Positions 63,639 to 64,000 of a stretch of 64,000 nucleotides of DNA are shown here, piece by piece. Where the stretch lies: the NCBI RefSeq assembly GCF_001623875.1, contig NZ_LWAE01000001.1:682001-746000 (forward strand), in the 5' to 3' direction. Under the pieces are notes generated by a model. That model was given only the letters and a program-made list of their open reading frames with translations, had not been told where the DNA came from and did no database searches. Both the position numbers and the translations under genes were made by a program. This DNA is from Clostridium magnum DSM 2767 (lineage in GTDB: Bacteria; Bacillota; Clostridia; Clostridiales; Clostridiaceae). How positions within the stretch are numbered: the first letter of the stretch is position 1; every line of letters starts with the position of its first letter.

Positions 63639-64000
63639 ATGAAAAAAATACTATTATTAGGGGGATCTAATCAACAAATACCCGTTATTGAATGTGCAAA
63701 AAAACAAGGTTATTATACAGTACTATGTGATCATTTAATAGATAATCCAGGACAGCATTATGCAGATAAATTTTACTGTGTGAGTACAACGGATAAAGAA
63801 GCTATATTAGAGGTTGCACAAAAGGAAAAGGTAGGTGGAATAGTTGCCTATGCCTCAGATCCAGCTGCACCAACAGCTGCATATGTTTCAGAGAAATTAG
63901 GACTGCCAACTAGTCCATATAAGTCCGTTGAATTACTTACTAACAAAGATAAATTTAGAGCTTTTCTCGCTGAAAATAACTTTTGTACTCCAAAAGCAAA
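63639..64000 (+). CDS. ATP-grasp protein, N-terminal part (runs off the window)
   Basis: Starts with ATG at 63639 after AGAGGCG and remains open to the window end (about 120 codons). MKKILLLGGSNQQIPVIECAKKQGYYTVLCDH is the Rossmann-like pre-ATP-grasp domain, followed by VAYASDPAAPTAAYVSEKLGLP and NKDKFRAFLAENNFCTPKA, the usual lead-in to the ATP-grasp fold. CarB-like enzymes of this kind ligate an amine to a carboxylate. The function in this locus is unknown. Confidence 0.8.
   Translation, partial: MKKILLLGGSNQQIPVIECAKKQGYYTVLCDHLIDNPGQHYADKFYCVSTTDKEAILEVAQKEKVGGIVAYASDPAAPTAAYVSEKLGLPTSPYKSVELLTNKDKFRAFLAENNFCTPKA

Overview
The window is AT-rich, densely coding DNA from a spore-forming, anaerobic Firmicute of the Clostridium type. 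Strong AGGAGG-like ribosome sites, frequent TTG/GTG starts, T-box leaders, a small acid-soluble spore protein, YtxC, CgeB-like glycosyltransferases and a Hsp33/KtrAB/ThrS-InfC-RpmI-RplT gene set all fit this. No species is assigned.

Region 1 (1-14570) is a hydroxy-acid catabolic island: the end of a GntP-type permease, tartronate semialdehyde reductase (garR), a PrpR-type sigma-54 activator, two tandem CdaR-type sugar-diacid regulators (both broken), glycerate kinase, a second-type pyruvate kinase, an AEC carrier and a GltD-like flavoprotein. The route is tartronate semialdehyde to glycerate to 2-phosphoglycerate to PEP to pyruvate. garR, the glycerate kinase and the GltD-like gene share a near-identical promoter/operator module, and an inverted copy of the operator lies before the sigma-54 activator. 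A good -24/-12 promoter with a 36-bp palindromic upstream site follows the activator but is now cut off by a dispersed repeat and an IS110 element, whose noncoding flank looks like a bridge-RNA locus.

Region 2 (14700-24330) holds an aminotransferase, the lysine/DAP genes asd-dapA-dapB on the minus strand, an oligopeptide-binding lipoprotein, a SASP, a methyltransferase, Hsp33 and a five-gene tRNA operon (Val-Asp-Phe-Gly-Cys). A roughly 260-nt imperfect hairpin separates the aminotransferase from dapB.

Region 3 (24450-39720) is mostly housekeeping: a GME-fold protein, ytxC, T-box-thrS, infC-rpmI-rplT with a leader terminator, ktrB-ktrA, a TrmH-family methylase, an amino acid permease, T-box-pheS-pheT and zapA.

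Region 4 (39840-64000) looks like a spore-surface or other surface glycan locus: a Lys/His/Asp-repeat protein, a Cys-rich protein, two GT2 and two GT4-type glycosyltransferases, three CgeB-like fusions, an asparagine-synthetase-like protein lacking Cys2, nucleotide-sugar genes and a DegT aminotransferase. Several genes have candidate mother-cell (sigma-E/K-like) promoters. From 58.3 kb on the locus is decaying: three genes carry only in-frame stop codons (six in total), and an ATP-grasp remnant has a frameshift and an IS4-family insertion with a 7-bp target duplication. A partial ATP-grasp gene runs off the window.

A dispersed repeat (conserved ends TTTATCCGATGACT and TTTCCACTTCAT) occurs in about seven copies, nearly all just downstream of genes. 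All function statements rest on motif recognition by eye; no database search was run.
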